A stretch of 64,000 nucleotides of DNA, from the NCBI RefSeq assembly GCF_000686845.1, contig NZ_JMLS01000020.1:1-64000 (forward strand), given 5' to 3'. A program made the translations under genes and the position numbers. Position 1 is the stretch's first letter; every line of letters starts with the position of its first letter. Below the pieces are notes generated by a model. That model saw only the letters and a list, made by a program, of their open reading frames with translations, did not search any database and was not told the DNA's origin. Shown piece after piece: positions 45,112 through 53,647 of the stretch. Origin of the DNA: Paenibacillus sp. UNC451MF (GTDB lineage Bacteria; Bacillota; Bacilli; Paenibacillales; NBRC-103111).

Positions 45112-45996
45112 TTAGGTTATATGTCGAGCTTCAGCTTCGTGGAAATATTCGATAAGAAACTCGCGGAAAGTCCGTGCTGCTTGCCCTAGATAATGGTCCT
45201 TTTTCCAGTGCAGCTCTATGGACCTGGAACAGATAGGATGCTCAATTTTCAGAAGCCGTATGGATTCATCTGTAGCGCCTTTCCATGTAATGGAAGGGAT
45301 AAATGAAATGCCTTGTCCCGCCCGTATGAGGGCTCTCACGGTTGCTGGATCATCGCTTTCGAAAGTGATGCGAGGGATAAATCCTGCCACTTTGCAGAAG
45401 GCGTCGGTCTTCTCCCGCAAACTACGACCTCTCTTGAGGCTGATTAGACCTTCATTCGCGATCTGTTCCAATCGAAGGCTTGCCTGGTTGGATAGAGCGT
45501 TATCCTTTGGGACAGCAAGTACAATTTCTTCGTTCAACAACACAGTCTTTTCTGTACCATGAAGGCCGATCGGTAATGAGGTTACACAAAGATCGAAGTT
45601 TGTTGACGCGGTGTAAGTGTCATGCTGGGAAAGCTGAAACGTAACATCCGGGTGAAGCGTGCGGAACTCTCTTATTAAATTGGGAATAATGGAGGAGGCG
45701 ACATCGAAACTTAAGCGGATAGTACCTTTCACTTCTCCTTCTTCGTCCTGGATCTCATTTCTAGCTTCGTTCAATTCATTCAGCGCAGCTTCGACTCTCT
45801 TCAAAAATCTTTTGCCCCTTGTGTTCAATTCGATCCGCTTGCCTTTACGGTCAAATAAGGATGCACCCAGCTCTTCTTCGAGAGTACGAATCATTTTGCT
45901 TAAGGCCGGCTGGGAAACTCGTAAATCTCCGGCTGTACGGGTTATATTCTCGGAATGTGCCACCTGTTGGAAATAGATCAGTTGTTGTAGTTCCAT
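45112..45996 (-). CDS. LysR-family transcriptional regulator
   Basis: About 294 residues; the ATG at 45996 (MELQQLIYFQQVAH) is the standard LysR start, with AAAGGTGGGA upstream; a GTG at 46011 is in frame. The N-terminal winged helix is clear (ENITRTAGDLRVSQPALSK, MIRTLEEELGASLFDRKGKR). The effector-binding domain follows from about 90. It is divergent from mdcA, so by analogy with MdcR it probably controls malonate use, though the binding domain itself does not reveal the ligand. Confidence 0.92.
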   Translation of the reverse strand: MELQQLIYFQQVAHSENITRTAGDLRVSQPALSKMIRTLEEELGASLFDRKGKRIELNTRGKRFLKRVEAALNELNEARNEIQDEEGEVKGTIRLSFDVASSIIPNLIREFRTLHPDVTFQLSQHDTYTASTNFDLCVTSLPIGLHGTEKTVLLNEEIVLAVPKDNALSNQASLRLEQIANEGLISLKRGRSLREKTDAFCKVAGFIPRITFESDDPATVRALIRAGQGISFIPSITWKGATDESIRLLKIEHPICSRSIELHWKKDHYLGQAARTFREFLIEYFHEAEARHIT

Positions 45997-46141
45997 AATG
46001 TCATGTCCCACCTTTATATCAGTTTGGTTATATCAACTATATTTAAATATGTATTTTTATTAATAAAGAATCAAGCTTAATATTAATAGAAAAGTGATAA
46101 CCAGTTCCTGCAAAGACAAAGGATATGGAGGTTGATCGAGC
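45997..46141. promoter_or_regulatory. Divergent promoter region lysR / mdcA
   Basis: AT-rich 145-bp spacer. Overlapping near-symmetrical GTTATATCAAC/ATATCAGTTTGG blocks near 46013-46040 resemble a LysR T-N11-A site; the mdcA ribosome binding site GGAGG is at 46127-46131. Confidence 0.35.
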
Positions 46142-47794
46142 TTGCAAAACACAGAAGTTAAGTCACGTCGTTGGTCAGAGCGCCGTGACGAGAAGTTGCG
46201 ACGATTACTTGCAGTAAAATCATGGTTAAATGGAAAATGTCTGTCTGCCGAGCGGATCGTGGATGCATTGGAGGTCTTGATTCAATCAGGAGATAAGGTT
46301 GTGCTCGAGGGGAATAACCAGAAGCAGGCATCTTTCCTCTCCGAATCGCTCGCCAAGGTATCCAGCAATCGAATCAATCAGTTGCATATGCTGATCAGCA
46401 GTATCTCAAGACCGGAGCACTTGGATTTGTTTGAGAAAGGGATAGCCAGTAAATTGGATTTTTCCTATGCCGGTCCCCAAAGCCTGCGAATAGCACAGCT
46501 GGTGGAAGATGGTCTGATTGAACTAGGTGCGATTCACACTTACCTTGAGCTATACGGACGATTGTTTATCGATTTGACTCCGAACGTAGTATTGGTCGCA
46601 GCTGATAAAGCAGATATAGAGGGAAACCTTTATACCGGTCCCAATACGGAGGAAACGCCTACGATTATTGAAGCCGCAGCATTCTCAGGTGGTATCGTGA
46701 TTGTGCAAGTAAATGAACTGGTCGACAAGCTGCCTAGAGTGGACATCCCGGCTTCATGGGTTGATGTTGTGGTACAAGCGGAAAAACCTTATCAGCTCGA
46801 AGCGCTATTTACCCGAGACCCGCGTCAGATTACGGAAGTTCAGATATTCATGGCGATGATGGCTATCCGAGGCGTATATGAAAAACATCAGGTTCAATCC
46901 TTGAACCATGGGATTGGCTTCAATACAGCTGCGATTGAGCTGCTGCTTCCGACATATGGAGAAAGTCTCGGGCTGAGGGGGAAGATTTGCAGGCATTGGG
47001 CGTTAAATCCTCATCCGACCTTAATTCCTGCAATCGAAAGTGGTTGGGTAGAGAGAGTACACTGCTTCGGCGGTGAAGTGGGCATGGAGAAGTACGTGGC
47101 CGCACGATCAGATGTTTTTTTTACCGGACCTGACGGCAGCCTTCGCTCCAACCGGATGATTTGTCAAGTGGCGGGCTTGTACGGTGTAGATATGTTTATC
47201 GGGTCTACCCTGCAAATGGATCGTGATGCCAATTCATCCACGGTTACAGCCGGCCGGTTGGCGGGTTTCGGCGGGGCGCCTAACATGGGTAGCGATCCGA
47301 GGGGACGAAGACATGCGACCCCAGCTTGGCTAGATTTGATCACGCAACAATCTCCTATAATAAGAGGGAGGAAGCTTGTGGTCCAAATGCTGGAAACTTT
47401 TCAAAAAGGGGGGCAACCGGCTTTCGTGGATTCTCTAGATGCCATTGAAGTAGGCAGACAGGGCAACCTGCCTGTAGCGCCGGTCATGATCTATGGGGAC
47501 GACGTTACCCATGTCATAACAGAAGATGGAATCGCTTACTTGTATAAAGCGCAAAGTATGGAAGAAAGAAGGATGGCGCTCGGAGCGATCGCGGGAATGA
47601 CGCCTCTGGGGCGGGAACATGACCTTTCCTTGAATGATAAGATGCGTCAGGATGGACTGATTGCCTTCCCTGAGGATCTTCAAATCCGGAGAACCGATGC
47701 AAGAAGGTCTTTGCTCGCCGCCAAAAGCATTGAGGATTTAATCGATTGCTCCGGCGGATTATACGAACCTCCGGATAAATTTCGAACTTGGTGA
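46142..47794 (+). CDS. mdcA: Malonate decarboxylase alpha subunit (malonate/acetyl-ACP CoA-transferase-like)
   Basis: 550 residues; TTG start ten bases after GGAGG. It is the CoA-transferase-fold subunit that transfers malonate onto the acyl carrier protein in exchange for acetate. Family blocks: KVVLEGNNQKQASFLSESL, GRLFIDLTPNVVLVAADKA, LNHGIGFNTAAIELLLPTY, GGAPNMGSDPRGRRHATPAW and VTHVITEDGIAYLYKAQSMEE. Length matches MdcA/MadA proteins. It opens the mdc operon, ordered A-B-C-DE-G-H. The next gene starts ten bases downstream. Confidence 0.95.
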   Translation: MQNTEVKSRRWSERRDEKLRRLLAVKSWLNGKCLSAERIVDALEVLIQSGDKVVLEGNNQKQASFLSESLAKVSSNRINQLHMLISSISRPEHLDLFEKGIASKLDFSYAGPQSLRIAQLVEDGLIELGAIHTYLELYGRLFIDLTPNVVLVAADKADIEGNLYTGPNTEETPTIIEAAAFSGGIVIVQVNELVDKLPRVDIPASWVDVVVQAEKPYQLEALFTRDPRQITEVQIFMAMMAIRGVYEKHQVQSLNHGIGFNTAAIELLLPTYGESLGLRGKICRHWALNPHPTLIPAIESGWVERVHCFGGEVGMEKYVAARSDVFFTGPDGSLRSNRMICQVAGLYGVDMFIGSTLQMDRDANSSTVTAGRLAGFGGAPNMGSDPRGRRHATPAWLDLITQQSPIIRGRKLVVQMLETFQKGGQPAFVDSLDAIEVGRQGNLPVAPVMIYGDDVTHVITEDGIAYLYKAQSMEERRMALGAIAGMTPLGREHDLSLNDKMRQDGLIAFPEDLQIRRTDARRSLLAAKSIEDLIDCSGGLYEPPDKFRTW

Positions 47795-47804
47795 GGTGGT
47801 TGCA

Positions 47805-48698
47805 ATGTGGGCGGATTCCGACAAATGCGGGAAACAATTGGCCGATTGGGCAGTGCAGGCGCTGCTTGAGGAGGCGGAGCTGACTCCAAAGCCAGGATTG
47901 GTTGACAAGCGCTCCTCAGGAAGCCATGACAATATGGATATTTCTTTAATGAGGTCGTCCGCTGTGGCTCTCCGCACTTGTTTCGAGGCCATGGGGAAGG
48001 CAGCATACAGCCGTAATCCGGATCAGGAATTAAGAGAAGAACTGGCTTTCCTGGGACGCAGCGGCGAGCAGGAGATGATGCGGGTGACACAAGGTGTAAA
48101 CACGCATCGCGGAGCGATCTGGGCTCTCGGCTTGCTGATTGCCGGTTGTGCTGTTCACTGCAAGCCTGTATCTGCATCGGAAATTGCGGCGGTCGCCGGC
48201 CGAATTTCAAAGTTTCCTGATCGCCGTGCCCCCCTGCAACGGACCAACGGAATGGAGGTTACGCAAAAATACGGGGTTCAAGGTGCAAGAGGGGAAGCGC
48301 TGATGTGCTTTCCGCATGTAACCCGAATCGGACTTCCCATGCTGCAGAGGATGAGAGCGAAGAAGGCTCCTGAACAAACTGCCCGCCTTCATGCTCTGCT
48401 GGCCATCATGGCCAGTCTGCAAGACAGTTGTCTGCTTCACAGGGGAGGGCTGCAAGCGCTTGAGGCGACGCAGCAGGGTGCCAGAAATGTGCTCAAGTCA
48501 GGGGGCATGTGTACAACGTCGGGCCGGGGAGCGTATCGGCTGCTCGAACAAAGAATGTTAGAGCTTCGTCTTTCACCGGGGGGAAGCGCGGATTTGCTTG
48601 CGGCAGTACTGTTTTTGGATAAAATTCAAAACGCATCAGGTAATGTGTTTAAACCGCGAGGGGGATTTGACAATCGAACATCTACACTTTCAGTATAA
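47805..48698 (+). CDS. mdcB: Triphosphoribosyl-dephospho-CoA synthase
   Basis: 297 residues from the ATG at 47805, which has GAGGTGG upstream (a GTG three codons earlier is in frame). The LEEAELTPKPGLVDKRSSGSHDNMD block, with Asp/Arg/Ser for ATP binding, and VNTHRGAIWALGLL are diagnostic for CitG/MdcB proteins. It makes the prosthetic-group precursor (2'-(5''-triphosphoribosyl)-3'-dephospho-CoA) for MdcC. The 3' end overlaps mdcC. Confidence 0.94.
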   Translation: MWADSDKCGKQLADWAVQALLEEAELTPKPGLVDKRSSGSHDNMDISLMRSSAVALRTCFEAMGKAAYSRNPDQELREELAFLGRSGEQEMMRVTQGVNTHRGAIWALGLLIAGCAVHCKPVSASEIAAVAGRISKFPDRRAPLQRTNGMEVTQKYGVQGARGEALMCFPHVTRIGLPMLQRMRAKKAPEQTARLHALLAIMASLQDSCLLHRGGLQALEATQQGARNVLKSGGMCTTSGRGAYRLLEQRMLELRLSPGGSADLLAAVLFLDKIQNASGNVFKPRGGFDNRTSTLSV

Positions 48699-48966
48699 GA
48701 CCGAGCTCCGCGTTATAAAGAGAGGGTGCGTCGGCGTTGTTGCTTCAGGGGATCTAGAAATTCTGGTAGAGCCCTCTCCGAACGGTATAGCAGAGGTCAA
48801 CATCAGAACCCAAACGGAAGGGTACGGGCAAATTTGGCAGGCCGTTTTCGACCGATTCTTTCAGACTTATAACATTACCGCACAAATTCAAATCAATGAT
48901 TTCGGAGCTACACCGGGGGTAGTGAGCCTGCGTTTAGCCCAAGTTGTGGAGGTGATCGATTTATGA
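48643..48966 (+). CDS. mdcC: Malonate decarboxylase acyl carrier protein (delta subunit)
   Basis: About 107 residues from the ATG at 48643; a TTG at 48667 behind GAGGGGG gives a length closer to the usual 99, but the spacing is too short, so the start is uncertain. The VGVVASGDLEILVEPS block carries the Ser that bears the phosphoribosyl-dephospho-CoA arm. GGATP-like INDFGATPGVVSLRLAQ at the C-terminus is family-typical. It overlaps the end of mdcB and the start of the fused mdcDE (48963), consistent with translational coupling. Confidence 0.85.
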   Translation: MCLNREGDLTIEHLHFQYKTELRVIKRGCVGVVASGDLEILVEPSPNGIAEVNIRTQTEGYGQIWQAVFDRFFQTYNITAQIQINDFGATPGVVSLRLAQVVEVIDL

Positions 48967-50417
48967 GCCGGCAGCTCCGCTGCAATAACAGCTTTACCGA
49001 GCTCAGTGCTCGGGAAAGGGCCCAGGCCGTGCTAGACGAAGGCTCCCTTAGGGAGCTTTTGGACCCGTTTCAACGGATTGAATCTCCTCACCTCGCTGTA
49101 CAAGGTCTCGTTCCGCAAAGCGATGACGGCGTTGTTGTGGCCAAAGGAATGATTGATGGAGAGCCGGCAGTGTTGGTTTCTGTTGATGGCAGATTTCAAG
49201 GAGGAGCCATTGGCGAGGTATCCGGGGCCAAAATCGCAGGGGCGCTAGAGCTGGCTCTGCGCGATAATCTAGCGGGAATCCCTACACGCGCGGTGCTCCT
49301 ATTGGAAACCGGTGGAGTTCGTTTGCAAGAAGGAAATTATGGTCTGTTAGCCATCGCAGAGATCCATGCGGCAATCGTTGCACTAAAGCGCTATCAGCCA
49401 GTAGTTTGCGTTATTGCAGGCATGATCGGCTGTTTCGGAGGAATGTCCATTGCAGCTGGGCTTTGCAGCGCCATTATAATGACTAGGCAGGGCAGGATGC
49501 AGCTGAACGGTCCGGAAGTTATTGAACAAGAGGCGGGAATCCAGGAGCTCGACTCCAGAAACAGGCGTCTAGTCTGGTCGATGTCGGGTGGGGAACAGCG
49601 GTATGCGGTCGGACTGGCCGACAGGCTGGTGGAGGATGAGGTGGAGGAAATCAGAGATGCCGTTCGCGCCATCTATCGGTTACCTAAGACCCATTCATCC
49701 AGAAGCTCACAGGTAGATCGATTTCTCTACGGTTTATCTAAGCTCGATGCCCAAGAGCGCTTAACACCGGATGCTTTAAGAAATCTTTGGGGGGACTTAC
49801 GTCAGCCGGAGCGCGAATTCGTACTGCCTTCATTCGGGCAAGATCTTGGGATCGTTGAAGGAATGAAGAACAGCCGCGGCCGGAGCTTTTTCGATCGATT
49901 AACGAAAGCGCATGAGCGGGTACCGACCGGAACCCATTCTGTCTTGTCGGCGGATTCGCAGCTTGGACAGGAGCGTGTGCGGATTATTGCCGTGGTGCCT
50001 GATGCAGGAAATCGCTTTTACCGAGCCAGAAACGGAGAAGTTGGTTTGGACGAAGGATGGAGGATTGCCGATTGTGTTAGGCGAGTCGTAGACGAAGACA
50101 AGGACCGGGATAAAAGGGCCATTGTTGCGATCGTAGATGTTCCGGGACAGGCTTATGGATATTCAGAAGAACTGCTTGGCATTCATCAATCCTGTGCGGC
50201 TGCTGTCGATGCCTATGCAACGGCGAGGCTAGCCGGGCACCCCGTTGTTGCGTTGATCGTCGGCCAGGCTATTTCAGGCGCCTTTCTCGCCCACGGCTTG
50301 CAGGCCAACCGAATCATAGCGCTGGACGATGCGAGCGTGAACGTACAGGTGATGTCCAAACAATCGGCAGCGAGGGTAACCCGGAGACGAATAAAAGAGT
50401 TGGATGAGACAGCGTGA
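48963..50417 (+). CDS. mdcDE: Fused malonate decarboxylase beta/gamma subunits (mdcD-mdcE), ended by an in-frame TGA
   Basis: The frame encodes 484 residues. Residues about 1-260 match MdcD, a carboxyltransferase beta-like domain (ARERAQAVLDEGSLRELLDP, GGAIGEVSGAKIAGALELAL, LETGGVRLQEGNYG). The following part matches MdcE (FDRLTKAHERVPTGTHSVLS, IVDVPGQAYGYSEELLGIHQ, GQAISGAFLAHGLQANRIIA, DDASVNVQVMSKQSAARVT). Together they decarboxylate malonyl-ACP. In most organisms these are two genes; here one frame covers both. The stop TGA at 50415-50417 falls inside MdcE: the same frame continues afterwards with the expected MdcE C-terminus. So the gene may be inactive, or read-through, or a sequencing error. 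Confidence 0.88.
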   Translation: MSRQLRCNNSFTELSARERAQAVLDEGSLRELLDPFQRIESPHLAVQGLVPQSDDGVVVAKGMIDGEPAVLVSVDGRFQGGAIGEVSGAKIAGALELALRDNLAGIPTRAVLLLETGGVRLQEGNYGLLAIAEIHAAIVALKRYQPVVCVIAGMIGCFGGMSIAAGLCSAIIMTRQGRMQLNGPEVIEQEAGIQELDSRNRRLVWSMSGGEQRYAVGLADRLVEDEVEEIRDAVRAIYRLPKTHSSRSSQVDRFLYGLSKLDAQERLTPDALRNLWGDLRQPEREFVLPSFGQDLGIVEGMKNSRGRSFFDRLTKAHERVPTGTHSVLSADSQLGQERVRIIAVVPDAGNRFYRARNGEVGLDEGWRIADCVRRVVDEDKDRDKRAIVAIVDVPGQAYGYSEELLGIHQSCAAAVDAYATARLAGHPVVALIVGQAISGAFLAHGLQANRIIALDDASVNVQVMSKQSAARVTRRRIKELDETA

Positions 50418-50672
50418 AAAATTGCCGCAACCGCGTACGATGTGAAATCATTCGCCACGCTCGGTGCGCTTTATTATATTCTGAAGGGTATCCATGCCGA
50501 TCTTCCCACATCCCGTGACATGGAGGTAATCGAAAGCGCATTGCTGCAAGCGATCACCCACGCACGCCAAACTCCAGCGGATTTGAGCAGTCGGCTTCAA
50601 TCCGTTCAAGCTCAGGCTTCACGCTCCTTATCGATTCACGTTCGCAGGGAACTCACTGAACAATGGAACTGA
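50418..50672 (+). pseudogene. mdcE: C-terminal piece of MdcE beyond the in-frame stop
   Basis: In the same frame as the preceding gene, immediately after its TGA: KIAATAYDVKSFATLGALYY, then ILKGIHADLPTSRDMEV and so on to RRELTEQWN. The YDVKSFATLGAL block is the MdcE C-terminal signature. The ATG at 50442 lacks a suitable ribosome binding site, so separate translation is unlikely. It overlaps mdcG by ten bases, as a natural subunit end would. Confidence 0.8.
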
Positions 50673-51289
50673 AAGTTCATGATTTGCTTAGGATTCATTC
50701 GTCTGCTGATTTAGAGTGTGTAAGTACAGTTCCGGAATGGGTACACCTTGCATTGAAACGGGCACCATGGGTGGTCGTCCGCCGCAGTCCCGTTAGTAAC
50801 GGCCGTATCCCTGTAGGTGTGCGTGGAATGGGCCGTAATCAACGCTTCGCCGCATTTCTTCCCATTCGATTCGTTAATGAGGTCGTGACCCCGGTACAAC
50901 TAGCGATCCAAGCACGGTGGCGAGAGTATTCCCTCAAAGCGGAATCACAGGTTTTCTCCCAATTGGAAGAGATCGCTGATTATTATAACCGAGCCGGTAT
51001 CTGTTGGGGGCTGACGGGCAGTATTGGATTTGAACTGGCCAGTGGTGCCGACACCGTTCATCCTGGAAGCGATATTGATCTGGCGATTTATTTGCCTCAG
51101 CAAGTGGAGTGGGAGACCATTACGGGTTGGGATGCCTTCAACCAACGTTGCTCAGTCAAGGTTGACTCATTACTGGAAACACCGGCAGGTGCTTGCTCTT
51201 TATCCGAGCTTGCACGGCAGGAGAAGTCCACGGTTCTTATGCGAACCATGAATGGCCCGGCGCTGGTGAAATGTCCATGGACCATCTGA
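50663..51289 (+). CDS. mdcG: Malonate decarboxylase holo-ACP synthase (phosphoribosyl-dephospho-CoA transferase)
   Basis: 208 residues starting MELKVHDLLRI, overlapping the end of the mdcDE frame. WGLTGSIGFELASG and the HPGSDIDLAIYLP Asp-x-Asp motif place it in the nucleotidyltransferase-like MdcG family, which attaches the prosthetic group to MdcC. RRSPVSNGRIPVGVRGMGRNQRFAAFL is the conserved N-terminal block. It is the usual neighbour of mdcH. Confidence 0.92.
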   Translation: MELKVHDLLRIHSSADLECVSTVPEWVHLALKRAPWVVVRRSPVSNGRIPVGVRGMGRNQRFAAFLPIRFVNEVVTPVQLAIQARWREYSLKAESQVFSQLEEIADYYNRAGICWGLTGSIGFELASGADTVHPGSDIDLAIYLPQQVEWETITGWDAFNQRCSVKVDSLLETPAGACSLSELARQEKSTVLMRTMNGPALVKCPWTI

Positions 51290-51313
51290 GATATAAGGAG
51301 GTAGCCAATATCC

Positions 51314-52258
51314 ATGACTATGGCGTTTCTTTTTCCAGGCCAGGGATCCCAATATCCAACCATGCTGCATCAATTGCCGGATCATCACGTTGTAAGAGAA
51401 ACGATCGAGGAAGCTTCATGCATCTTGAATACCAATATTCTGGAGTACGATACGGAGGAAAATCTAGCCTCTACAGTTGGAGTGCAGCTTGCACTCTTGT
51501 TATCAGGTGTGGCCATGGCGCGAGCTCTTATTAACTGGGGAGGTTTGCCCTCCTTTGTGGCCGGCCATTCGATCGGTGCATTCGGAGCAGCGGTTATTTC
51601 AGGCGTATTGACCTTTCGCGATGCACTTCATCTTGTCCAACTACGAGCGACCCTGATGAAACAAGCTTTTCCTTACGGGTATGGAATGGGGGTTATTGTG
51701 GGTTTGGGTCCAATGCTGGTGCAGCAGCTTGTTGTTCGGAACGCAAGCAGCGCAGATCCAGTCTATATCGCCAACATCAACGCTTCGCACCAGGTTACCG
51801 TTGCAGGAACGATCACAGGAATTCGTCGAGTTCTGGATTCTGCACAAGGGCTAGGAGCACGTAAAGCTGAGCTGCTAAGGGTAGCCGTACCTTCCCATTG
51901 TCCATTAATGGAGTCTGTCGCCAGCAATCTAGAGAATACGATCAGAAGTGTTTCACTAAAAGAACCGCAAGTACCTTATATAGCGAATACAACCGCCCGG
52001 CTATTGCGGACGTCCGAAGCGATTCGCGAAGATTTGATTAAGAGTATTGCCAAACCAGTCCAATGGCACGATATGACAAAACAGTTGTATGAACGTGGAG
52101 CTCGGTTATTCGTTGAGATGCCGCCAGGACTTGTTCTATCATCTCTGGTCAGATCTTCCTATCCGTCCGCTCGAGCAGTTGCCATATCTGATACGGGGGT
52201 TGATTCACTGCTTTATCTGATTAAACAGGAGCAAGATCGTAACGAGCTGGGAAACTGA
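51314..52258 (+). CDS. mdcH: Malonyl-CoA:ACP transacylase
   Basis: 314 residues; ATG after AAGGAGG with 12-base spacing. FabD fold: MAFLFPGQGSQYPTM, active-site Ser in VAGHSIGAFGAAV, and catalytic His in VAVPSHCPLMESVA. It charges the MdcC carrier with malonate at the start of the cycle. It is the last gene of the operon. No malonate transporter gene (madLM, mdcF or mdcL/M) is found in the window. Confidence 0.93.
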   Translation: MTMAFLFPGQGSQYPTMLHQLPDHHVVRETIEEASCILNTNILEYDTEENLASTVGVQLALLLSGVAMARALINWGGLPSFVAGHSIGAFGAAVISGVLTFRDALHLVQLRATLMKQAFPYGYGMGVIVGLGPMLVQQLVVRNASSADPVYIANINASHQVTVAGTITGIRRVLDSAQGLGARKAELLRVAVPSHCPLMESVASNLENTIRSVSLKEPQVPYIANTTARLLRTSEAIREDLIKSIAKPVQWHDMTKQLYERGARLFVEMPPGLVLSSLVRSSYPSARAVAISDTGVDSLLYLIKQEQDRNELGN

Positions 52259-52318
52259 GATATTGAATTATTCCCGATAAAAACGAAAGCATACTAACCA
52301 ATAATAAAGGGGCGGTAA

Positions 52319-53647
52319 ATGGTTATGAAACAGTTGATGTTTATGAAACGATCAAAGATACATCTGTTGGTTTTTCCTTTTTTACTGTTGTTGGCGGCAG
52401 GTTGTTCAAACGGCGGAGGCGAGATGACTTCAGCGGATAAAGTAGATGATGGCAAACCTAAAGCTCCGGTCACCCTGAAAGTACTTTTTTCGAACCCCGG
52501 GATGACAGATGAAATCTTTCAGCAGCTTATCGCTGAGCCAGTGAAGCAGCTGTATCCGCATATCTCTTTTGAAACAATCAAATTTCAACCCGATTTTGGA
52601 CTCAATGAATTAATAAGCGCTGGAGAAATTCCTGACCTCATTTATGCAACTCCGTATATTCAAAGTATGCTCGACAGCGACATTCCGCTTGATTTAACAG
52701 AGCAACTGAAGAAACATAATATCGATACGTCACGGTTTAATCCAACCATTATGGATGCGATCAAAAGCTTCGGCACTAAAGGAGAAATTTATTCCCTTCC
52801 GTATATGAGCCAATCGTTCGCATTATGGTATAACAAAAGTATTTTTGATCGCTTTGGCGTCCCTTACCCAAAGGATGGCATGACCTGGGATGAGGCGATT
52901 GAGCTCAGCAAAAAGTTAGCCCGGGTTGAAAACGGCGTACAGTATCGGGGAATGGTCGCCACCCATGGCGGGATTGCGACGTTTGCATCTTCGCTGTCAA
53001 TCGAATTGGTCGATCCAAAAACGTCGAACGCGCTTGTTTCGGATCACTGGAACGCCGTTTTCGCCAAAGGGAAAGCGCTTTATGATGTTGTCGAAAATCG
53101 GCCCCTCAAATTGAATGCAAGCAATGTTCAACTGTTCGTAAAGGATAAGACACTCGCGATGGCGCCATACTGGACCGGTGGCATGATCGGAAATTTAGCT
53201 CTGGTGAAGGATCTTGACTGGGATGTTGTGCAAGCACCGTCCTTTACGGAAGCGCCTGATAAATATTATCAGGTCGATTACCATCAATTTGTAGTCAGCA
53301 AAACAACAAAACATATCGATGACGTCATGGATGTTTTGAAGGTGATCGTATCGGATGAAGTTCAGGCGAAGGCTGCCAGGATGGGGAAAGAAACAGTGCT
53401 TACGAATCAGAGCATTATCGATCAGTTCGCGCAAGATCTTGATTTTGTCAAAGGCAAAAACCTGAAAGGCATCTTTAAGAGCCAACCGTCCAATATGATT
53501 TACCAATCCAAATATAACGGTGCGGTATCGGGTGCGATTAACGCAGCATTTAATGATGTATTTGAAGGTAAATCGGATATCAATTCAGCATTACGAAAAG
53601 CTAAGGAAGAAGCAGACAAAAAAGTCGCCGAGTTGAAGGTACAGTAA
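52319..53647 (+). CDS. Extracellular solute-binding lipoprotein (family 1), copy D
   Basis: 442 residues; AAAGGGGCGG precedes the first ATG. Signal ends LLLLAAGC, a clear lipobox. FQQLIAEPVKQLYPHISFE, PDLIYATPYIQSML, LPYMSQSFALWYNKSIFDRF and GVPYPKDGMTWDEAIELSKK align with copies A and B; it has the Lys-rich C-terminus too. It lies 60 bp past mdcH but its own cargo is more likely a sugar than malonate. No permease is adjacent. Confidence 0.92.
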   Translation: MVMKQLMFMKRSKIHLLVFPFLLLLAAGCSNGGGEMTSADKVDDGKPKAPVTLKVLFSNPGMTDEIFQQLIAEPVKQLYPHISFETIKFQPDFGLNELISAGEIPDLIYATPYIQSMLDSDIPLDLTEQLKKHNIDTSRFNPTIMDAIKSFGTKGEIYSLPYMSQSFALWYNKSIFDRFGVPYPKDGMTWDEAIELSKKLARVENGVQYRGMVATHGGIATFASSLSIELVDPKTSNALVSDHWNAVFAKGKALYDVVENRPLKLNASNVQLFVKDKTLAMAPYWTGGMIGNLALVKDLDWDVVQAPSFTEAPDKYYQVDYHQFVVSKTTKHIDDVMDVLKVIVSDEVQAKAARMGKETVLTNQSIIDQFAQDLDFVKGKNLKGIFKSQPSNMIYQSKYNGAVSGAINAAFNDVFEGKSDINSALRKAKEEADKKVAELKVQ

